Shown: positions 1 through 10,125, counted from the stretch's first letter. The stretch: DNA of 64,000 nt from Paenibacillus sp. DCT19 (GCF_003268635.1 NZ_CP029639.1:4103501-4167500); one strand, 5' to 3'. The notes: generated from the letters alone by a model not told the origin. Numbers and translations: made by a program.

Positions 1-532
1 AAGATACACAATAGATGAAACCACGTGCACCCGAGACGATACGCTCAATTCTGGCATTGGACGTAGGTGCAACAAGTGGCACCAAATGCACGCCCGCCGC
101 TTCAGCACGACGACGCATCTCTTCGGCCTCTTCGATCGGAAGATCCGGGATAATCATGCCACTGATGTCATGCTTAAGCAATTCATTAAAAAATACATCA
201 AGACCTGTCTGAAGCACAGGATTATAATACGTAAATAAAACAAAAGGCATTTTCACTCCAGCTTCACGTGCCTTAGCTGCCGTCTCCATACATGTACGAA
301 TGGTGATCTGGCTTTTCAGTGCCCGCTCGGAAGCACGCTGAATAACAGGACCGTCGGCGAGTGGATCTGAGTATGGTACGCCTAGCTCTAGAATATCTGC
401 ACCCGCTTGTTCAAGCTCCTTAATAATCTCTACCGTTGTATCCACATTTGGATCTCCAACCGTTAGAAAAGGAATAAGTGCTGTACGATTCTGCTCTTTC
501 AATTGTTGGAAGGTTTGATCCATTAAATTCAT
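1..532 (-). CDS. trpA: Tryptophan synthase alpha chain (partial, C-terminus outside window)
   Basis: The alpha subunit cleaves indole-3-glycerol phosphate to indole and glyceraldehyde 3-phosphate and channels indole to TrpB. About 177 N-terminal codons are visible; the gene runs off the left edge. Seen in the translation: FLTVGDPN near residue 20, the catalytic-loop region [18 protein letters not shown] (contains the family's catalytic Glu and Asp) and [12 protein letters not shown]. The ATG at 532 overlaps the trpB stop as ATGA, implying translational coupling; a second in-frame ATG at 523 is possible. It is the last visible gene of trpEDCFBA. Confidence 0.97.
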   Translation of the reverse strand, partial: MNLMDQTFQQLKEQNRTALIPFLTVGDPNVDTTVEIIKELEQAGADILELGVPYSDPLADGPVIQRASERALKSQITIRTCMETAAKAREAGVKMPFVLFTYYNPVLQTGLDVFFNELLKHDISGMIIPDLPIEEAEEMRRRAEAAGVHLVPLVAPTSNARIERIVSGARGFIYCVS

Positions 533-1728
533 GCGAATTGCCCTCCCGTATACTTCATGATGGATTCAACGTCCTTATCTCCACGACCTGATAGACAAAT
601 GACTACAATATCATCAGACGTGAGCTCGGGAGCAAGCTTAACTACCTGTGCAACGGCATGAGCAGACTCTAGAGCAGGTATGATTCCTTCGGTTCTGGAG
701 AGCAATTGCAGGGCATCCAACGCTTCCTGATCCGTGATCGGAACATATTTCGCGCGCTCGATATCTTTAAGATATGAATGCTCTGGCCCTACACCCGGAT
801 AATCTAATCCAGCAGAGATGGAGTGAGCCGGCTGAACCTGTCCATATTCATCCTGCAACAAATAGCTCATAGAGCCTTGGAATACGCCATGTGTTCCTTT
901 GCTCATCGTTGCCGCATGGAATTCAGTATCCACGCCTTTGCCTGCTGCTTCGACCCCTACAAGCTTCACATCTGCATCACCGATAAACGGATAGAACATA
1001 CCGATGGCATTGCTTCCGCCACCTACTGCTGCAACAATGACATCAGGCAGACGACCTTCAAGCTCTTGAATCTGACGACGAGTCTCATCCCCGATTACCC
1101 GCTGGAAGTTACGCACCATCATTGGATAAGGGTGTGGCCCTACAACTGAACCAAGGACATAGAATGTATCTTCTACATTACTAACCCAATATCGCAGAGC
1201 TTCATTCCCCGCATCCTTCAGCGTTCTCGTTCCTGACGTTACTGGAATTACTTCTGCACCGAGCAACTTCATCCGGAATACATTCAATTGTTGACGCTCG
1301 GTATCTTCCTCACCCATGAATACCTTACACTCTAAACCAAGCAAAGCAGCAACCGTTGCTGTAGCTACGCCATGTTGACCTGCTCCTGTTTCAGCAATGA
1401 CTTTCTTTTTGCCCATCCGTTTAGCAAGTAATCCTTGCCCGATGGCATTATTGATTTTATGTGCACCCGTGTGGTTCAGATCCTCGCGCTTCAGGTACAC
1501 CTTTGGCCCACCCAAACGACGAGAAAGTTGCTCTGCATAATACAGCGGAGTCTCCCGACCAGAATACTCACTTAGCAGATAGTTTAATTCTTTATTGAAT
1601 TCCTCATCTTCTGAAAAGCGGCTGTATGCTTCCTCTAGTTCGATTAATGCGTTCATTAATGTCTCAGGAACAAAGCGGCCTCCGAAGGAGCCGAAACGCC
1701 CGTGTTGATCCGGCAATTGATGTGTCAT
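529..1728 (-). CDS. trpB: Tryptophan synthase beta chain
   Basis: The PLP-dependent beta subunit condenses indole with serine to give tryptophan. It has 399 residues, the normal family length. The PLP lysine lies in the [10 protein letters not shown] motif (Lys about 91); [13 protein letters not shown] follows, and the glycine-rich phosphate-binding loop is [11 protein letters not shown]. Start and stop both sit in ATGA overlaps with trpF and trpA, so the three genes are translationally coupled. No frameshift is visible. Confidence 0.98.
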   Translation of the reverse strand: MTHQLPDQHGRFGSFGGRFVPETLMNALIELEEAYSRFSEDEEFNKELNYLLSEYSGRETPLYYAEQLSRRLGGPKVYLKREDLNHTGAHKINNAIGQGLLAKRMGKKKVIAETGAGQHGVATATVAALLGLECKVFMGEEDTERQQLNVFRMKLLGAEVIPVTSGTRTLKDAGNEALRYWVSNVEDTFYVLGSVVGPHPYPMMVRNFQRVIGDETRRQIQELEGRLPDVIVAAVGGGSNAIGMFYPFIGDADVKLVGVEAAGKGVDTEFHAATMSKGTHGVFQGSMSYLLQDEYGQVQPAHSISAGLDYPGVGPEHSYLKDIERAKYVPITDQEALDALQLLSRTEGIIPALESAHAVAQVVKLAPELTSDDIVVICLSGRGDKDVESIMKYTGGQFA

Positions 1729-2465
1729 GCCTGCTTCACCCTCTCTACAAATGCTGTAATCTTAGCGATATCTTTAACACCGTCCGTCTCTACTCCACTT
1801 GATACGTCAACGCCATCCGGTGCATATGTCTGAATTAATTGTTGAACATTATCAGGCTTCAAACCACCAGCCACAAACAACTCAATACCGTGATTTCTCG
1901 CCCACTTCGCATAGGTTGGAATCCGTTCCCAAGCAAAGGTATGACCAGAACCACCAACATATTGAGGATCATACGTATCAAGCAATATAGCATCTATTGT
2001 GTGCACGTAATTATCAAGTGTCTTTAGCGTGGTATCAACCGCTTCGGTACCGGACTCATTTTTAGGAAAAGAAAAAGCTTTGAAGACTTCAGTCTGAAAG
2101 CGTTGCTTCACCTGCTCACAGAACGCTGGTGTTTCCTGTCCATGTAGCTGTATCACATCTAATGCTGCAGCGTCCATGACCTGTTCAAGCTCTTCCATAG
2201 TTGGATTAACAAATCCCCCGGTTAACTTCGGTCGATCAAATGTCGTCCACGCCAGCAATACTTCTTTTAATTCGGCAGCCTGCTTGGGTTCAATACGACG
2301 ACGGGATTTGGCAAAAACAACACCAACATAATCAACAGGCAAGTTTATCATCGATTTTAGCACTTCAACGTCCTGAATTCCACAAATTTTTACGGCCGCT
2401 GCCGGTTGCTGGTGCAGATTCATGTCTCTGCTTCCCGTACCGCCATTCGTATATTCATTCATCAT
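1725..2465 (-). CDS. trpF: Phosphoribosylanthranilate isomerase
   Basis: This TIM-barrel enzyme isomerises N-(5-phosphoribosyl)anthranilate to CdRP in tryptophan synthesis. The family's first strand VKICGIQ appears only at about residue 25, so the 246-residue reading starting at the ATGA overlap with trpC has an N-terminal extension; an internal ATG at 2423 (MNLHQQP...) would give a more typical protein. Other marks: [28 protein letters not shown] near the C-terminus (phosphate site). It lies between trpC and trpB in the operon with 4-nt overlaps at both ends. Confidence 0.95.
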   Translation of the reverse strand: MMNEYTNGGTGSRDMNLHQQPAAAVKICGIQDVEVLKSMINLPVDYVGVVFAKSRRRIEPKQAAELKEVLLAWTTFDRPKLTGGFVNPTMEELEQVMDAAALDVIQLHGQETPAFCEQVKQRFQTEVFKAFSFPKNESGTEAVDTTLKTLDNYVHTIDAILLDTYDPQYVGGSGHTFAWERIPTYAKWARNHGIELFVAGGLKPDNVQQLIQTYAPDGVDVSSGVETDGVKDIAKITAFVERVKQA

Positions 2466-3249
2466 CGAGAACCCATTAATTCGTTCACAGCCGCTTCAAC
2501 ATCATCCTTACGCATCAGATGCTCCCCAACGAGGATCCCGTGAACACCCGCTGTAATTAATTCCTCTAACCGCTCAGCACCATCAATACCACTTTCACTG
2601 ATAAGTGTCACCCCTGATGGGATCAGTTTCATAAGATCAAGTGTTGTATTCAGACTTGTCTCGAATGTTTTTAGATTCCGATTGTTAATCCCGATTAGCG
2701 TTGCCTGCGGAATCTCTAATACTTGCTCGAGTTCGGCTTGATCATGCACTTCAATTAAAGCATCCAGACCTATACTTTTGGCAAAATCCAAGTAACGTCG
2801 AATCTGATCTGGTGTCAAAATACTTGCAATCAGCAGAATTGCATCTGCTCCTAGCAGTCTTGCTTCGGCAATCTGCCGCTCATCTATAATAAAATCTTTG
2901 CGAAGCAATGGAATGTTCACCGCTTGATGGATTTCCTTCAAATACGCTGCACTTCCTTGAAAGTAAGAAACATCCGTGAGTACAGAGATGCAATCTGCTC
3001 CTGCTCTTTCATAAGCTAATGCAATGTTCACCGGATGAAAGTCCGGTCGAATTAATCCTTTGGACGGTGAAGCCTTCTTCACTTCGGCAATAAGCCCAGT
3101 TTTCGGTTACGCCCTTCTGCTAACGCTCGTTCAAACCCCCGTGTTGCTGGCAACTGCTCAATCTCTTTAAGCGCCTCATCCATGTTAAACGTTCGTGAGA
3201 GCACTTCGACTTCCTGCTGTTTGGTTGCAACGATTCGATCAAGATACAT
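2462..3249 (-). CDS. trpC: Indole-3-glycerol phosphate synthase, frameshifted in this sequence
   Basis: This enzyme closes the indole ring (CdRP to indole-3-glycerol phosphate). The N-terminus starts at ATG 3249 (MYLDRIVATKQQEVEVL), overlapping the trpD stop by 11 nt, and this frame hits a stop at 3079. The rest of the protein, from EVKKASPSKG (phosphate/catalytic Lys region) through GINNRNLKTF and LISESGI, is in the next frame. Adding one C to the CCC at 3095-3097 rejoins them as ...NRKLGLIAEVKKASPSKG and gives 262 residues, normal for the family. The remainder is well conserved, so this is read as one gene with a one-base deletion, probably a sequence error. Confidence 0.92.
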
Positions 3250-4330
3250 GACTGTACGCCTCCGTTGTGTATATTAACTGTTCCAGTTTCCCAGCAGCTT
3301 TTCCTGTATCTACAGCCTCAGCAGCCATAGTCACACCTTCCGCAATGCTATCCGCAAGACCAGACACATAGATACATGCCCCGGCATTCAGCAAAACAAC
3401 ATCACGATACGCGCTCCGCTCTCCCTGGAAGATCCGTTTAATAATTTCGGCATTTTGGGCTGCATCTCCTCCCAGTACCGCTTCAAGTGGGTGCAAGTTT
3501 AATCCCATACTGCGTGGATCAATGTCATATGTGTGTACTTCTCCATTTCTTAACTCCGATACTTGGGTAGGAGCAGAAATACTGATTTCATCCAAACCAT
3601 CATGGCTAGCAACTACCAATGCTCTCTTTAATCCCAGACGATTCAAAACCTCGGCAATCATTGGTGTGCGGCTGCGGTCGTACAAACCAAGCAGTTGACG
3701 ATCTGCACCCGCAGGGTTGGTTAACGGCCCAAGCATATTAAAGATTGTGCGAACACCTAGCTCTTTGCGTGGTGCAGCCGCATGTTTCATTGATGGATGA
3801 TACACTTGAGCAAAACAGAAACAGATTCCAATCTCTTCAAGACATTGTCTTGCTTGCTCTCCATTCAGATGAATATTAACCCCTAACGCCTCAAGCACAT
3901 CGGCGCTGCCTGCTTTACCTGATGCAGAACGATTGCCATGTTTGGCCACCCGAACAGAAACTGCTGATGCTATAATCGCCGAAGCCGTAGAGATATTAAA
4001 TTTGTGAATACCTGAGCCACCTGTACCACACGTATCTAACAGCCCATTACCATCGGTAAGAATTCTACCGCCTTGACCACGCATAGCCTCGGCAAAACCA
4101 GTGATTTCATCCACGGTTTCACCTTTCATCCGCAGCGCCATCAGCAAACCTCCGATTTGAGCCGGAGTCGCCTCACCTTTCATAATGGAGTACATCAGGT
4201 CACGTGCTTCCGCTTGCTGGAGATCATGTCCCTCCAAAATTTTAGCCAGACCTTGTTTCATCCCCTCTTCCGACTGAGGCTGTGAAGTCAGATGCTGCAA
4301 GTTGTCATTCATTACAGGGTTCATATTCAT
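3239..4330 (-). CDS. trpD: Anthranilate phosphoribosyltransferase
   Basis: It transfers phosphoribose from PRPP to anthranilate. Length is 363 residues, slightly longer than the usual 340 because of a short N-terminal extension before the GLAKILEGHDL helix. The PRPP-binding motif DTCGTGGSGIHKFNIST is at about residues 98-114, and KHGNRSASGKAGSADVLEALG and GVRTIFNMLGPLTNPA are typical. The ATG at 4330 is preceded by a GAGGAG Shine-Dalgarno 9 nt upstream. It follows trpE by 17 nt and overlaps trpC by 11 nt. Confidence 0.97.
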   Translation of the reverse strand: MNMNPVMNDNLQHLTSQPQSEEGMKQGLAKILEGHDLQQAEARDLMYSIMKGEATPAQIGGLLMALRMKGETVDEITGFAEAMRGQGGRILTDGNGLLDTCGTGGSGIHKFNISTASAIIASAVSVRVAKHGNRSASGKAGSADVLEALGVNIHLNGEQARQCLEEIGICFCFAQVYHPSMKHAAAPRKELGVRTIFNMLGPLTNPAGADRQLLGLYDRSRTPMIAEVLNRLGLKRALVVASHDGLDEISISAPTQVSELRNGEVHTYDIDPRSMGLNLHPLEAVLGGDAAQNAEIIKRIFQGERSAYRDVVLLNAGACIYVSGLADSIAEGVTMAAEAVDTGKAAGKLEQLIYTTEAYSHVS

Positions 4331-4347
4331 TTCCGGTCTCTCCTCTC

Positions 4348-5919
4348 TCAGTTTTCTGCGACGCCTGCCGGACTTACAAAATAATCAGCATTAGCAAGTT
4401 TCAATCCATGATGTTTGCTCTTGGCCGGGAACATCGCTTCCGCTGTTCGAATCGCCTTGAGCAGCGCTTTGGCTTTGTTCACCGTCTCTTCATATTCCTT
4501 CTCAGGCACTGAATCCCATACAATTCCTGCTCCAGCCTGCACATAAGCTTTTCCCTTTTTGAAAATAATGGTCCGGATCGTAATACAAGAATCCATATTG
4601 CCCGAGAAGCCAAGATAACCAATCGCTCCCGCGTACGCCCCACGTGCCTCACGCTCAAGCTCCGCAATAATCTCCATCGCACGCAGTTTTGGTGCACCAG
4701 ACACGGTTCCCGCAGGCAGACAGGATAGGAATGCATCGAAGAAATCCTTATCTTCTCTAAGCTCACCCGTTACATTCGACACCATGTGCATAACGTGAGA
4801 GTACCGCTCGATCTCCATAAACATGTCACACTTCACGGTGCCAAAGTTTGATACCCGTCCCAGATCGTTTCGACCCAAGTCAACCAGCATCAAATGCTCT
4901 GCACGCTCCTTCTCATCCTGTAACAGATCTGCTGCAAGTGCACGATCTTCACTCTCTGTTGCACCTCTTGGACGAGTCCCTGCAATGGGTCGTGTCGCCA
5001 CACGATTTCCATCTATTTTAACTAGCGCCTCAGGCGAGGTTCCTACGATAATCTCATCATCCATCTTCAGATAATACATATATGGTGATGGATTCAACGT
5101 TCTAAGCACTCTGTATACGTGAAGCGGAGAAACCTCGGTATCAATGTGAAAGCGCTGGGACAGCACCACTTGAAAAATATCTCCCGCGCGGATGTATTCT
5201 TTAGCCTGCTCCACATTGCCAATAAACTGCTCTTTCGTCAGATTGGAACGAACATCGCCAAGCTCAACATCACCCGGAATCGAACGTGGATTCAAGTTTT
5301 CACCTGGCCCTTGTTGCTGCAAACGCTCTGCAGCCTGCTCCAGCTTCTCAGAAGTCAGTGCATAAGCTTGGCGGATTTCGTCATCCGTAGCTCCATCTCG
5401 TACATGCACATTACCTACAAGCAGCATCTGTTGCTTCACATGGTCAAACACGATAATTTGGTCACAGAACATGAAGCGAATATCATCCATTTTTAGATCA
5501 TCCAGTGCGTGTGCCGGAAGCTTCTCATAATATTGCAGTAAGTCGTAACCGAAAAATCCAATCGCTCCGCCCGTAAACGGAGGAAGCTCATCATCTTTTG
5601 GGCTACGATACTTGCGCAAAAGAGCTTTCAGTTCTTCAATCGGCTTACCTGGAAGCTCCCGCGTTTGCCCAGCCTCTTCGACCACGATTCGGCCTTTTTT
5701 GGCGGAAATCATCAAGAACGGATCAGTACCGATAAAGGAATATCTCGCCCATTGAATTCCACCCTCAACACTTTCCAACAGGAATGCCCGGTCATTGTCG
5801 GCATAACGGCGGAAGATTCGGATTGGCGTCTCCATGTCAGCCAAGATCCGTTTAACAACGGGAATCAGATTATATTCATTTGACATTTTCAGTACTTGAT
5901 TAACGTTTGGCGTTATCAT
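4348..5919 (-). CDS. trpE: Anthranilate synthase component I
   Basis: First enzyme of tryptophan synthesis, converting chorismate to anthranilate with a glutamine amidotransferase partner. No trpG lies in the operon, so the partner must be encoded elsewhere (PabA serves both pathways in B. subtilis). The ATG at 5919 (MITPNVNQVL) is chosen because AAAGGA lies 9 nt upstream; this gives 523 residues. The C-terminal chorismate-binding domain shows TRPIAGTRPRGA, DLGRNDLGRVS, LPAGTVSGAPKLRAMEII and QAGAGIVWDS. It is the first gene after the leader terminator at 5955-5984, so its transcription depends on readthrough. Confidence 0.97.
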   Translation of the reverse strand: MITPNVNQVLKMSNEYNLIPVVKRILADMETPIRIFRRYADNDRAFLLESVEGGIQWARYSFIGTDPFLMISAKKGRIVVEEAGQTRELPGKPIEELKALLRKYRSPKDDELPPFTGGAIGFFGYDLLQYYEKLPAHALDDLKMDDIRFMFCDQIIVFDHVKQQMLLVGNVHVRDGATDDEIRQAYALTSEKLEQAAERLQQQGPGENLNPRSIPGDVELGDVRSNLTKEQFIGNVEQAKEYIRAGDIFQVVLSQRFHIDTEVSPLHVYRVLRTLNPSPYMYYLKMDDEIIVGTSPEALVKIDGNRVATRPIAGTRPRGATESEDRALAADLLQDEKERAEHLMLVDLGRNDLGRVSNFGTVKCDMFMEIERYSHVMHMVSNVTGELREDKDFFDAFLSCLPAGTVSGAPKLRAMEIIAELEREARGAYAGAIGYLGFSGNMDSCITIRTIIFKKGKAYVQAGAGIVWDSVPEKEYEETVNKAKALLKAIRTAEAMFPAKSKHHGLKLANADYFVSPAGVAEN

Positions 5920-5954
5920 TAGATCACGTCCTTTCAGATTAGGCACATATATAC

Positions 5955-5984
5955 AAAAAAACCTCTACCATCAGGTAGAGGTTT
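5955..5984 (-). terminator. trp leader attenuator (intrinsic terminator before trpE)
   Basis: On the minus strand an 11-bp perfect stem (AAACCTCTACC, loop TGAT, GGTAGAGGTTT) is followed by a T tract and ends 35 nt before the trpE start. A strong terminator upstream of the first gene of a biosynthetic operon is the hallmark of attenuation. The 5-prime arm is complementary (one bulge) to GTAGAGTTT at 6344-6336 in the TRAP-like site. Confidence 0.9.
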
Positions 5985-6263
5985 GGTTATAAGCTGTATT
6001 CAACAAGTTCGTGTTTTATAAATAACAAGTCCCTATACATCTTTTGCCGGATTCATCAGGTTATCGGTAGATTAAACGTAAATCCACTTGTACACATGTT
6101 CCGTTCAGGTGCACTAATCAAATCCCTTCATCCATGAGTATATTCATAGAATCTGGTCTCAATTTGACCAAGCTATACCAAAACAAAACGATGTCACTGG
6201 ACACGTCTCTTTCCCTAATCCTGTAATCCTATAGCGCGACGTACCGCGAATCAGTTGACCGGC
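5985..6263 (-). other. trp leader interval without a gene
   Basis: About 280 nt of untranslated leader lie between the (G/U)AG cluster and the terminator. Only very short, poorly initiated reading frames (for example MNILMDEGI) are present. No T-box consensus, tRNA or second terminator was recognised. Its length separates the TRAP-like site from the terminator much more than in B. subtilis. Confidence 0.5.
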
Positions 6264-6346
6264 CTATGTTTCTCCGGCTACCACCCGCTGGACTCTGCTA
6301 TTACTCCACTAGCTCAGCTGCTCTCAGCTCAATCTAAACTCTACTC
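6264..6346 (-). promoter_or_regulatory. TRAP-binding site: run of (G/U)AG triplets in the trp leader RNA
   Basis: On the minus strand triplets begin at 6346 GAG, 6341 GAG, 6336 TAG, 6330 GAG, 6325 GAG, 6320 CAG, 6315 GAG, 6311 TAG, 6306 GAG, 6300 TAG, 6295 GAG, 6290 CAG, 6280 TAG, 6274 GAG and 6266 TAG. Most steps are 5 or 6 nt, exactly the NAG-N2/N3 pattern bound by the 11-subunit TRAP ring. A TRAP gene (mtrB) is encoded 9.5 kb away in this window. The first triplet lies only about 5 nt after the predicted transcription start. Confidence 0.88.
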
Positions 6347-6357
6347 AACTGCTTATC

Positions 6358-6386
6358 ACTATACATGATTCCATTCGGTTTGACAA
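6358..6386 (-). promoter_or_regulatory. Sigma-A promoter of the trp operon
   Basis: Minus strand TTGTCA, 17-nt spacer, TATAGT. It sits directly downstream of the aroH stop (6396) and upstream of the TRAP-like site, so trpEDCFBA can be transcribed independently of the upstream aro genes. Predicted start about 6350. Confidence 0.8.
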
Positions 6387-6395
6387 CCACTGTAA

Positions 6396-6772
6396 TTATG
6401 AACCGGAAGGTGCTGCCAGATCCGGTCGCAATGCCTGCGCACCATTCAGGTAAACATGATTAATTTCATTCTGTGCTTTGGCTGTGTTCACATGCACCAT
6501 AAAACGAATGCATAGCGGCAACGCCCTTGTACTGGAACTTCCAGTGCGCACATTAGCGGCACAAGCTCCCAGCCTTCCAACTGGCGAATGGCCTTTGCAG
6601 GAAAAGCTGCATCCAAATCTCCCGTCATTGTAATCCAGACACTAGAGATATCTTCCGGCGTAATATCATTACGATCTACGATCTCTTGTAACAATATAGC
6701 CGTCTCCTGCAAAATATGTTCTTCGGTGTTAAGCGTGACTGTTGTAGCCCCGCGAATTCCGCGTGTCACCAT
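6396..6772 (-). CDS. aroH: Chorismate mutase (AroH class), frameshifted in this sequence
   Basis: Converts chorismate to prephenate for phenylalanine and tyrosine synthesis. The ATG at 6772 ([12 protein letters not shown]) has AAGGGAG upstream and follows aroB by 4 nt. The frame is normal through [14 protein letters not shown], then diverges at the CCC at 6523-6525; one extra C restores [14 protein letters not shown] and [14 protein letters not shown] to a stop at 6396, giving 125 residues, the usual AroH length (about 127). The conserved C-terminal HVYL...LRPDL is thus intact in the DNA but out of frame. Most likely a one-base sequence error. Confidence 0.9.
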
Positions 6773-6776
6773 GTTG

Positions 6777-7871
6777 TTAATCTCCCTTCTTAAGCAATTC
6801 AATCACTTCGATGACAACTGACACAGGCACGTCTTTTACAATTCGAGCTGCGCCAATGCGATCAGGAATAATGAAGACCATATGTCCTTCACGGAACTTC
6901 TTGTCATGCATCATCGCTTCCATTAATGCATCTGTACCTAGATGACTCGGTAATGTTACCGGAAGGCGCAAGGCACGGAGCATACGAACTGTATCATCAT
7001 ACAGCCCAGCTGGGGCTCCCAGCTTCTCTCCAAGCAATGCTGAGCCAGCCATACCGATCGAGATTGCTTCACCATGTAGGAATTCGCCGTATCCGGCAAT
7101 TGCTTCAATAGCATGACCAATCGTATGACCCAGGTTTAGCAGCGCTCGTTCTCCATTTTCGCGTTCATCTCTAGATACAATCTCTGCCTTAATTCCGCAC
7201 CCACGCTCAAGTCCATAGCCAAGTGCCTCTGGATCAAGAGCAAGTAGCTGCTCTGCATGCTCTTCACACCAATGCGCAAACGCTTCGTCACGAATCAAGC
7301 CATGTTTCAGCATCTCCGATAAACCAGCAGATACATCACGAGGTGGCAACGATTGCAGTGTATCCACATCGTAGAGTACAAGCTCCGGCTGATGGAATGC
7401 ACCGATCATATTTTTGGCAAGTGGATGATTGACAGCCACTTTACCGCCCACACTGCTGTCATGAGCCAGGATCGTTGTAGGGACTTGAACGAATTTGATT
7501 CCACGCATGTATGTAGCTGCAACGAATCCAGCCAGATCTCCTACCACGCCACCGCCCAGAGCAATAATGGCTGAGCTTCGATCTAGCTTGCCTTCAATTG
7601 CAGCTGTCATCATATCTTGATAAACGGATAATGACTTCGAGGTCTCACCAGCAGGAACAACGGCCGAGACAACTGTAAATCCAGCCGTGCTCAGCGTTTG
7701 TTCAAGCGCGGACAAATATTTAGGAGCCACATTTTCATCCGTAATAATCAGTAGCGGGCTTTTCTTCGTTAAACCATATTGCTCAAAAAATTGGGGTGCT
7801 TGTGCCAATAAACCAGAACCAATCAGAATCGGGTATGATCTTTCCTCTAATTGAACTGTTAACTGGCGCAT
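6777..7871 (-). CDS. aroB: 3-dehydroquinate synthase
   Basis: NAD- and metal-dependent second enzyme of the shikimate pathway (DAHP to 3-dehydroquinate). The ATG at 7871 (MRQLTVQLEERSYPI) is 1 nt after the aroC stop; 364 residues. NAD loop and metal/active-site motifs are visible: ALGGGVVGDLAGFVAATYMRG, GGKVAVNHPLAKNMIGAF, LNLGHTIGHAIE and FLHGEAISIGM, carrying the metal-ligand Glu and His residues. Middle gene of aroC-aroB-aroH. Confidence 0.97.
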   Translation of the reverse strand: MRQLTVQLEERSYPILIGSGLLAQAPQFFEQYGLTKKSPLLIITDENVAPKYLSALEQTLSTAGFTVVSAVVPAGETSKSLSVYQDMMTAAIEGKLDRSSAIIALGGGVVGDLAGFVAATYMRGIKFVQVPTTILAHDSSVGGKVAVNHPLAKNMIGAFHQPELVLYDVDTLQSLPPRDVSAGLSEMLKHGLIRDEAFAHWCEEHAEQLLALDPEALGYGLERGCGIKAEIVSRDERENGERALLNLGHTIGHAIEAIAGYGEFLHGEAISIGMAGSALLGEKLGAPAGLYDDTVRMLRALRLPVTLPSHLGTDALMEAMMHDKKFREGHMVFIIPDRIGAARIVKDVPVSVVIEVIELLKKGD

Positions 7872-7872
7872 T

Positions 7873-9042
7873 TTAGTAGTTCTCCAATTGAGCCTGGTAG
7901 CTTGCAACGTTCGCGCGGATTTCCTCCATGGAGTCTCCACCGAACTTCTCTAGGAACGCTTTTGCGATCTCCCATGCAACCACATGCTCCATAACAACAC
8001 TCGCTGCCGGAACTGCACATGCGTCGGAACGCTCAACTTGAGCCGAAAAAGCTTCCTTGGTATCGATATCCACGCTCTGAAGCGGCTTATAAAGGGTTGG
8101 AATTGGCTTCATTACGCCTCTTACAACAACAGGCATACCGTTAGTCATACCACCTTCGAATCCACCCAAACGATTCGTTGCACGATGATAGCCACGTTCA
8201 TCTGTATGCATAATCTCATCATGCACTTGGGATCCGCGAATCGTACCAGCTTCGAATCCGATACCAATCTCTACCCCTTTAAAGGCATTGATGGACATTA
8301 CACCTTGAGCAATTCGAGCATCCAATTTGCGGTCATACTGTACATGACTACCCAGACCAATAGGTACACCTTCAACGATACATTCAACAATACCGCCGAT
8401 CGAGTCGCCTTCTTGTTTGATCTGATCAATGTATGCTTCCATCTTCTTCTCAGTCTCTGCATCCGTTACACGTACTGACGAAGCTTCTGTTACCTCGATC
8501 AATTCATCAATTGGCAGATCGCGATACGGAGCCTCAATCTCTCCAATACGTAGGACACGTCCAGCAACTTTGATTCCGAATTCTGCAAGGAATTGTCTTG
8601 CAATTGCACCACATGCTACACGGACTGTAGTCTCACGTGCACTAGAGCGCTCCAGTACGTTACGCAAGTCCTTCAGATTATATTTGAGTCCACCGTTAAG
8701 ATCAGCATGTCCGGGACGTGGACGATGAACACGACGCTTCTCTTCGTCACTGCCTTCGATTGGCTCAATGTTCATAATCTTCTGCCAGTGCTTCCAGTCA
8801 TTATTTTCAACAACAAGTGCTACAGGTGCTCCTGTCGTATATCCATGGCGAATTCCACCAACAAATGTTGCCTGATCCTTCTCAATTTGCATCCGGCGTC
8901 CACGACCATACCCTTTTTGGCGGCGGTGAAGCTGGAAGTTCAGTTCTTCAAAGTCAATATTCAGATTGCTCGGTAATCCTTCAATAATAGCTGTCAATTG
9001 GGGTCCGTGCGTTTCCCCTGCGGTCAAATAACGTAAACTCAT
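7873..9042 (-). CDS. aroC: Chorismate synthase
   Basis: FMN-dependent enzyme that makes chorismate from EPSP, the branch point feeding trpE and aroH next door. The ATG at 9042 ([16 protein letters not shown]) follows AAAGGGGGAACGTATT; 389 residues. Signature regions: [43 protein letters not shown] and EGGMTNGMP. It is the first gene after a good sigma-A promoter at 9105-9133. The equivalent Bacillus gene is often called aroF. Confidence 0.97.
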   Translation of the reverse strand: MSLRYLTAGETHGPQLTAIIEGLPSNLNIDFEELNFQLHRRQKGYGRGRRMQIEKDQATFVGGIRHGYTTGAPVALVVENNDWKHWQKIMNIEPIEGSDEEKRRVHRPRPGHADLNGGLKYNLKDLRNVLERSSARETTVRVACGAIARQFLAEFGIKVAGRVLRIGEIEAPYRDLPIDELIEVTEASSVRVTDAETEKKMEAYIDQIKQEGDSIGGIVECIVEGVPIGLGSHVQYDRKLDARIAQGVMSINAFKGVEIGIGFEAGTIRGSQVHDEIMHTDERGYHRATNRLGGFEGGMTNGMPVVVRGVMKPIPTLYKPLQSVDIDTKEAFSAQVERSDACAVPAASVVMEHVVAWEIAKAFLEKFGGDSMEEIRANVASYQAQLENY

Positions 9043-9104
9043 AATACGTTCCCCCTTTAAACTGTTAAACTGCACATTGCTAAAATCCCATAATTTCTTT
9101 GCTC

Positions 9105-9133
9105 ATTATAGTATAGCTGACCCGCTTTGACAA
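9105..9133 (-). promoter_or_regulatory. Sigma-A promoter of aroC-aroB-aroH
   Basis: Minus strand TTGTCA, 17-nt spacer, perfect TATAAT, about 63 nt before the aroC start codon. The same -35 hexamer is used by the trp promoter. Confidence 0.8.
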
Positions 9134-9227
9134 GAAAGCACACGTTATCTTGCATCAAAACGGGTATATCACCCGTACAATCTTCCTAATAATAAACTGC
9201 TTCTTGATTCATTTTTCTGCGCTTTGC

Positions 9228-9279
9228 AAAATAACCGCCTGAGCACACATATTAGCATGTGTAACCCAGACGGTTATCA
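9228..9279 (-). terminator. Long hairpin downstream of cheR
   Basis: Inverted arms ATAACCG-CTG-ACACAT and the complement pair around a short loop, followed on the minus strand by TTTTGC. It separates cheR from the aroC promoter. Confidence 0.65.
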
Positions 9280-9306
9280 ACAATATTTTGTATTTATGAT
9301 ATCAAC

Positions 9307-10101
9307 TTATTTTTTGCGATAAAAGAACGTCTCTGCTGTCTCCAAGCCATACTGTCCAGGAGAGAAAATCTGCTCCGTGCTGCCCACGAACAAAACACCG
9401 CCTGGTCGCAAACTTGCTGCAAACTTGTGGTACAACAGGTTTTTAGCTTCCTCGGTAAAATAGATCATTACGTTCCGGCATACAATCAGATCGTACCCGT
9501 CATCGAAACGGTCCAACAACAGATTTTGCTTCACAAACTTAACCGAACTTTTGAGCTTCTCATCAATTCGGTACACCAAGCCATCTTGCTTGAAGTAACG
9601 CTCAGCCGTTTCCTTAGGTACATCTTTAAGAGAACGCTCCATATAACGACCTTCTTTGGCTTTGGCTATTGCTCCTTCGTCCAAATCACTTGCTGTAATC
9701 GAGCTATCCTTGAGAATCCCCATTGTATCCAGAATCATAGCTAACGTATACGGTTCTTCACCTGTTGAACAAGCCGCACTCCATACCTTCGCTTTACGCT
9801 TGGAACCGACCAGTTCAGGTAATATCTGATCCCGAAGGACTTCCCAGCGGTTCGGATTACGCCAGAATTCAGATACGTTGATCGTCATACGATCCAAAAA
9901 TTCATAGAATAGGGACTTATCCTTTTGCATAGCATCAAAAAAAATAGAAAATGTATTAAATCCATTTTTGTTGCGAAGTGTGGTCAGCCGTCTTTTCATC
10001 TGGCCTTCCTTGTATTGAGCAAGGTCAATGCCCGTGCTCTCTTTGATTTTACGAATGAATCCGGCATAATCCGGGTCTAGTTGTTGTTCCTGCTCCAGCA
10101 T
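9307..10101 (-). CDS. cheR: Chemotaxis protein methyltransferase CheR
   Basis: S-adenosylmethionine-dependent enzyme that methylates glutamates of chemoreceptors. 264 residues: N-terminal helical domain (about 10-80), then the Rossmann methyltransferase domain with [19 protein letters not shown] (SAM-binding motif I), [10 protein letters not shown] and [12 protein letters not shown], ending in LFVGSTEQI. Position between ndk and aroC is the same as in B. subtilis. ATG at 10101 follows AGAAGGGTG. Confidence 0.97.
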   Translation of the reverse strand: MLEQEQQLDPDYAGFIRKIKESTGIDLAQYKEGQMKRRLTTLRNKNGFNTFSIFFDAMQKDKSLFYEFLDRMTINVSEFWRNPNRWEVLRDQILPELVGSKRKAKVWSAACSTGEEPYTLAMILDTMGILKDSSITASDLDEGAIAKAKEGRYMERSLKDVPKETAERYFKQDGLVYRIDEKLKSSVKFVKQNLLLDRFDDGYDLIVCRNVMIYFTEEAKNLLYHKFAASLRPGGVLFVGSTEQIFSPGQYGLETAETFFYRKK

Positions 10102-10125
10102 CGTATCACCCTTCTGGTTAATAAA

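Noticed and set aside
6240..6300. Possible T-box in the trp leader (GGGTGGTAGCCGG on the minus strand)
   Set aside because: It only partly matches the T-box core AGGGTGGNACCGCG, no Stem I is seen, and the segment is better explained as part of the (G/U)AG triplet run with TRAP encoded nearby.
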